Source: Bin22 sp965207275
GTDB taxonomy: Bacteria > Chloroflexota > Dehalococcoidia > Lucifugimonadales > UBA3495
Assembly (NCBI GenBank): GCA_965207275.1
Contig: CBDBMH010000001.1
Coordinates: forward strand, 1,144,827 to 1,208,826
Length of the DNA: 64,000 bases
Direction of reading: 5' to 3'
Shown here one piece after another: positions 61,701 to 64,000 of the stretch. Below the pieces are notes generated by a model, which worked only from the letters and a program-made list of their open reading frames with translations, was not told the DNA's origin and ran no database searches. A program made the translations under genes and the position numbers. Numbering within the stretch: position 1 is the first letter of the stretch; each line of letters opens with the position of its first letter.

Positions 61701-64000
61701 TCACGGTGTCGCAGAGCGACGACTCCGGGATATCCCTGGAACAGCGGACGGTGACCATCCCGTCGGCGGGCTACGCCGCGCTGACGGTGGCCACCACCAA
61801 CGACGAGGTGGACGAGCCCGACGGATCGGTCACGGTCACCGTCGACGCCAGCGCCAACCTCGACTACCGGGTGTCCTCGTCCCAGGGGACGGCCGTCGTG
61901 GTCGTGTCCGACGACGACGGCGGCTACACGGTCAACCAGGGAACGATCGCCAGGGTCAGGGAGCTGGCGTCGCAGACCCAGCACGGCGCGGCCCACGTGA
62001 ACCGCTGGAACCGGGTGCTGCTGGCCTTCGGCGAGCACGACGGGACCGGCGTCACCGGCGGCCCGATGACGGCGGCCGAGGCCCAGGACATGGCCGACAA
62101 TCACAGCAGCCCGGTGTGGGACCTGGTGGTCGTCGAGCTGACCGCCCTGGAAGCGGCCGCGGCGCAGACGCCGCCGCCGCCCACGCCCGAGGTGAGTATC
62201 ACCGCTGGCAGCGGGGTGACCGAGGGCGGCGACGCCATCTTCACGGTGACGGCCAGCCCGGCCCCGACCGCGAACCTGGACGTGAGCGTCACGGTGTCCC
62301 AGAGCGGCGACTACGGCGCCGCCACGGGCCAGCGCACGGTGACGATACCCACCTCGGGCAGCGTCACCCTGACTGTCGCTACCACCGACGATACTACCGA
62401 CGAAACCGACGGGTCGGTCACGGCCACGGTGAACGCGGGCAGCGGCTACACGGTGTCCTCGTCCCAGGGCGCGGCCACGGTGGCCGTGTCCGACAACGAC
62501 GACGCCTCCACGCCGGTGGTGAGCGTCACCGCTGGAAGCGGGGTGACCGAGGGCGGTGCCGCCGTCTTCACGGTGACGGCCAGCCCGGCCCCGGCGGCGG
62601 ACCTGGCGGTGAGCGTCACGGTCGCCACGACCGGGGACTTCGGGTACGGGACGCTGCCCGCCAGCGTCACCATACCGACGTCGGGCAGCGCCACGGTGAC
62701 CATAACCACCACGGACGACGACGTGGACGAGGCCGACGGATCGGTCACGCTGACGCTGAACGCGGGCAGCGGCTACACGGTGGGCGCGCCGTCGTCGGAG
62801 ACGGCCGGCGTCGCCGACGACGACGACCCGGTCGTCGAGGAGCAGACGGGCTACACGGTGGACCCGGACGTGGTCGCCAGGGTCAGGGAGCTGGCATCGC
62901 AGACCCAGCACGGGACGGCCCACGTGAACCGCTGGAACCGGGTGCTGCTGGCCTTCGGCGAGCACGACGGCGCCGGCGTCACGGGCGGCCCGATGACGGC
63001 GTCCGAGGCCCAGGACATGGCGGACAATCACAGCAGCCCGGTGTGGGACCTGGTGGTCGTCGAGCTGACCGCCCTGGAGGCGGCCGCGGCGCAGACGCCG
63101 CCGCCGCCGCCCACGCCTGAGGTGAGCATTTCCGCGGGCAGCGGGGTGACCGAGGGCGGCTCCGCCACCTTCACGGTGACGGCCAGCCCGGCCCCGTCGT
63201 CCAATCTGGACGTGAGCGTCACGGTGTCCCAGAGCGGCGACTACGGCGCCACCACGGGCCAGCGGACGGTGACGATACCCACCACGGGCAGCGTCACCCT
63301 CACCGTGGGCACCACGGACGACAGTACGGACGAGACAGACGGGTCGGTGACGGCCACGGTGAACGCGGGCAGCGGCTACACGGTGTCCTCGTCCCAGGGC
63401 GCGGCCACGGTCGGCGTCGCAGACAACGACGACGCCTCCACGCCGGTGGTGAGCGTCAGCGCGGGCGGCGGCATCACCGAGGGCGGCAGCGCAAGCTTCA
63501 CCGTCAGCGCAAACCCCGCCCCCGCCGCCAACCTCGACGTGAGCGTCACGGTCTCCCAGAGCGGCGACTACGGCGCGGCCACGGGCCAGCGCACGGTGAC
63601 CATCCCGACTTCGGGCAGCGCCACGGTGACCATAACCACCACGGACGACGACGTGGACGAGACCGACGGGTCGGTGACGGCCACGGTGAACGCCGGCAGC
63701 GGCTACACCGTGTCCTCGTCCCAGGGCGCGGCCACGGTCGGCGTCGCAGACAACGACGACCCGGTCGTTGACGAGCAGACGGGCTACACGGTGGACCCGG
63801 ACGTGATCGCGAAGGTCAGGGAGCTGGCGTCGCAGACGCAGCACGGCACGGCCCACGTGAACCGCTGGAACCGGGTGCTGCTGGCCTTCGGCGAGCACGA
63901 CGGCACCGGCGTCACGGGCGGCCCGATGACGGCGTCCGAGGCCCAGGAGATGGCGGACAAACACAGCAGTCCCGTCTGGGACGAGGTGGTGACCGAGCTG
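55703..64000 (+). CDS. Giant secreted repeat protein, 3' end outside the window
   Basis: An open frame of 2,766 codons with no stop. ATG at 55703 has AAGGTG 7-8 bases upstream; an inner ATG is at 55718. A long N-region is followed by a signal peptide (LWALPLLLLAVMMAAALFALTPAQPAGAQQ, about residues 40-71). Then come five about 170-residue anchor-type repeats (QAFTTG...GYTLxSVxVEF...TLTNPASF...FTSSAGIDL...EDGGG-AGWSI) near residues 74, 244, 416, 695 and 1067, a separate domain at about 860-1050 (ETFRLLFMTEDHRDATAADI), a unique part, FN3-like units near 1643 and 1865, and Calx-beta-like units (VTEGGDAIFTVTASPAP...) alternating with RVRELASQTQHGTAHVNRWNRVLLAFGEHDG cassettes. Likely a cell-surface adhesin or matrix protein. 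A long opposite-strand frame is a composition artefact. Confidence 0.85.
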   Translation, partial: MVAELMAKTLKTLGKAGNASYLPLSAPPPTSGGVVLTRRRALWALPLLLLAVMMAAALFALTPAQPAGAQQAAQTFVANTGQSSLAGTHLEYDFAQAFTTGSNSAGYSLRSVGVEFATIQSGFSSSSLTASIHADSGGSPGNSLGTLTNPASFPVSSSDQTLTFTSSAGIDLAANTTYFLVIDLSSAESASLMRLTGSDSEDGGGQAGWSIGDGFSRRAWNTTGAWSTFASSMKLSLGGVSKPFLVSNFGQANGGTGNFVQHDHAQAFTTGANAGGYTLTGVDFSFPQINDGALAGKLAAEIRSDSSGAPGAVVATLTKPGTIAAGTNSFTHSGVALAANTTYWAVLDVTLVLLPGANTIQNTASDAEDAGGADGFTIADDGHYRTWNTSGAWTSFSQSRKMTIHGTAVETVETETFVANTGQADGGTSFLGNDFHQAFTTGSSSFGYTLHSVDVEFSTIDSAFSSSALTASIHAASGGSPGSSLGTLTNPASFPASTSDQTLTFTSSAGIDLEGSATYFLVIDMDAGQGSSRVRLTGSDAEDGGGLAGWSIADGAGTRTASSTGAWTPNVSSLKISLDGVSKPRPSRVSILGGGAVTEGVSASFTLRASPAPPADLPVSVTVATTGDFGYGALPTSVTIPASGTATLEIATANDDVDEAHGSVTVTLVDGSDYDLATSLGTATVRVRDDDPPLVKNTGQSSGLVQGLHVDLAQGFDTGGNPSGYTLTSVDVAFRRSTEDFGSKLTVTVHKGANGAPGTVVGTLANPDWVNRQAGTYRFTHPGVALEADTRYWVVLDAAGLTEGNSQVKFTQSNSEDEGAAPGWSINNDARIRAQGGGNWITLVGGSTLSMGVNGRLLPHSDGSYTVPLDWPLKPLDLGAGETFRLLFMTEDHRDATAADIGVYDAHVREAARDGHAAVRRYADHFRVVGSTAAVDARDHTRTNPNDAGHTDAEVWWLNGERVAANNAGFWSDTWENWAMADRRFESGERSTSNDWPWTGTRTDGAKEANPLGASNARRGRFSTTDADTGPISYNTVASTQDHAFYGISPLFRVEPTPVNAPPGEPAVMSNLGQADGAALDVTTASTVRDRAQSFTTGKNGGHYRLNSVDVEFAEIGDSDAARDLRVQIWAGSGGSPGSTAADVLADLARPSMPVGSADQTFTFTYQGDDGSGLRLEPNTTYWVYVYDASVQPNSRYTLRATASNSERRRGLRLPEGWSIGDGHSSWSLYPNPAVSWSTHSEALKIGLNLGAADAFVQFRTCEGTVSGNTCSTGWVVANHTRHDPPPTITLTEGGPAVTYQWQAVDPHERRHFYVASQVGEPLSHHGGYIGPGQPDRDRLMCHTGSRSPYNLGDPIVEGLGRDGIHFGYGSTAGPLLDRHDGCPFSSQSVYEGDANKWRPVSLAAGQDSDAFDHGTFLIHRPHAVGHNFYENGVLYQVEGFDYPEVRVPLIIRDDDQWEQTLEFSIDDGTTWTSIEDGGLNLAFPASLNTGRKAHYFWVRTKNDPPADQDKRFSISADFAKPLLRSGTSEYFRSHRVWFTSPAASHLHTFRTDSAVSAGSVTVGRTPVQVDIHVGANVVGNVTFQVEGYKLYERSDNQISTETPPKTVRTDSFSFHRTLGSCVGCQRLLGDLPDPVVERVGDLTYANLSDTGIDLSWPRVVGAEGYEVRYWSTTSPFPGVPADEAWFGAEPNDPAWNIRHLEPDTEYRAVVYYQDHGATQLSTASPVIRFTTLAAGSPVEAEPASVIVERVPEVSISAAGGTITEGEDAVYTVTVNPAPDAPLDVRVGVAGPGSVVAAQHLGERTVNVPTGGSVSFTIPTVDDTGWGSNGMLGATVRFGEGYRLNRFRSYASVYIANNDLPPPPPVQLKRVSDTTATVAWKPQGDGASYLVVWHESFTGVPVLTEVTTTATEHQLTGLKPQSHYVVSVLHGTNQLDQITVRTLAAGATPKTFTVDFETPAPNTSVPVISVTADGNVTEGGDATFTVSANPAPAADLDVSVTVSQSDDSGISLEQRTVTIPSAGYAALTVATTNDEVDEPDGSVTVTVDASANLDYRVSSSQGTAVVVVSDDDGGYTVNQGTIARVRELASQTQHGAAHVNRWNRVLLAFGEHDGTGVTGGPMTAAEAQDMADNHSSPVWDLVVVELTALEAAAAQTPPPPTPEVSITAGSGVTEGGDAIFTVTASPAPTANLDVSVTVSQSGDYGAATGQRTVTIPTSGSVTLTVATTDDTTDETDGSVTATVNAGSGYTVSSSQGAATVAVSDNDDASTPVVSVTAGSGVTEGGAAVFTVTASPAPAADLAVSVTVATTGDFGYGTLPASVTIPTSGSATVTITTTDDDVDEADGSVTLTLNAGSGYTVGAPSSETAGVADDDDPVVEEQTGYTVDPDVVARVRELASQTQHGTAHVNRWNRVLLAFGEHDGAGVTGGPMTASEAQDMADNHSSPVWDLVVVELTALEAAAAQTPPPPPTPEVSISAGSGVTEGGSATFTVTASPAPSSNLDVSVTVSQSGDYGATTGQRTVTIPTTGSVTLTVGTTDDSTDETDGSVTATVNAGSGYTVSSSQGAATVGVADNDDASTPVVSVSAGGGITEGGSASFTVSANPAPAANLDVSVTVSQSGDYGAATGQRTVTIPTSGSATVTITTTDDDVDETDGSVTATVNAGSGYTVSSSQGAATVGVADNDDPVVDEQTGYTVDPDVIAKVRELASQTQHGTAHVNRWNRVLLAFGEHDGTGVTGGPMTASEAQEMADKHSSPVWDEVVTEL
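61921..64000 (+). repeat. About 930-bp tandem repeats inside the giant gene
   Basis: The cassette starting GGCTACACGGT recurs at about 61922, 62849 and 63782, spaced 927 and 933 bases (multiples of three). Each full unit holds two Calx-beta-like domains and one RVRELASQTQHG cassette. DNA identity between units is high, so copy number could change by recombination. The third unit runs off the window. Confidence 0.85.

Noticed and set aside
57419..63964. A 2,181-codon open frame on the minus strand
   Set aside because: It is the mirror of the giant plus-strand gene: arginine-, glycine- and histidine-rich, no signal peptide or domain, and it exists because repeats and high GC suppress stops. 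The plus frame has a signal peptide and recognisable domains.
1..64000. CRISPR array
   Set aside because: No series of short direct repeats with regular unique spacers was seen and no cas gene is present; the only regular repeats are the coding repeats after 61.9 kb.

Overview
The window looks like a chromosomal piece of a GC-rich, free-living or host-associated bacterium, most likely a Chloroflexota (Dehalococcoidia/SAR202-like) genome. That placement is an inference from the gene mix: a class III CoA-transferase, a PQQ-type sugar dehydrogenase, DUF2851, GYD and Uma2 proteins, and a giant Calx-beta/anchor-domain surface protein. No rRNA or ribosomal marker is present to prove it. Intergenic spaces are rich in short dispersed palindromes and AT-rich inverted repeats.

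Region 1 (1-23.6 kb) is mostly housekeeping and catabolic: two sulfurtransferases (the complete one has an in-frame TGA exactly at the catalytic Cys codon, followed by a SECIS-like hairpin), a Fur-family repressor, aconitase, an M42-type peptidase, glutamine-dependent NAD synthetase, a PQQ sugar dehydrogenase lipoprotein, an asparaginase-like protein, a CoA-transferase, a DUF2851 protein, a lactonase-type beta-propeller, an S9 peptidase, NudC and an alpha/beta hydrolase. It is interrupted by a head-to-tail dimer of one 1,890-bp IS1380-family element whose transposase start is buried in a three-way-junction leader. A tRNA-Val(GAC) ends the region.

Region 2 (23.7-50 kb) is an accessory island. 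Two defence-like cassettes lie between three direct copies of an att-like palindrome: an ABC-type ATPase with a partner protein, and an HTH/AAA+ ATPase/subtilase operon. The third copy overlaps the 3' end of a large serine recombinase gene. Each cassette has been broken in one gene by an insertion sequence (IS5 family and IS630 family), and both ancestral frames can be rebuilt exactly by removing the IS and one target duplication. Further on come an HNH-like protein of unknown function, a CopG/PIN toxin-antitoxin pair, a prokaryotic viperin next to a large HTH-TPR protein (a decayed paralogue of its 3' end sits on the other side of the recombinase), a UvrD-type helicase with an embedded nuclease-like segment, and a replication-relaxation protein typical of conjugative or plasmid elements.

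Region 3 (50-64 kb) returns to ordinary genes (small membrane protein, ABC-type solute-binding lipoprotein, GYD protein, single-domain response regulator), an IS701-like element, a Uma2-family nuclease-like protein, and the first 2,766 codons of a giant secreted repeat protein that runs off the end of the window with no stop.
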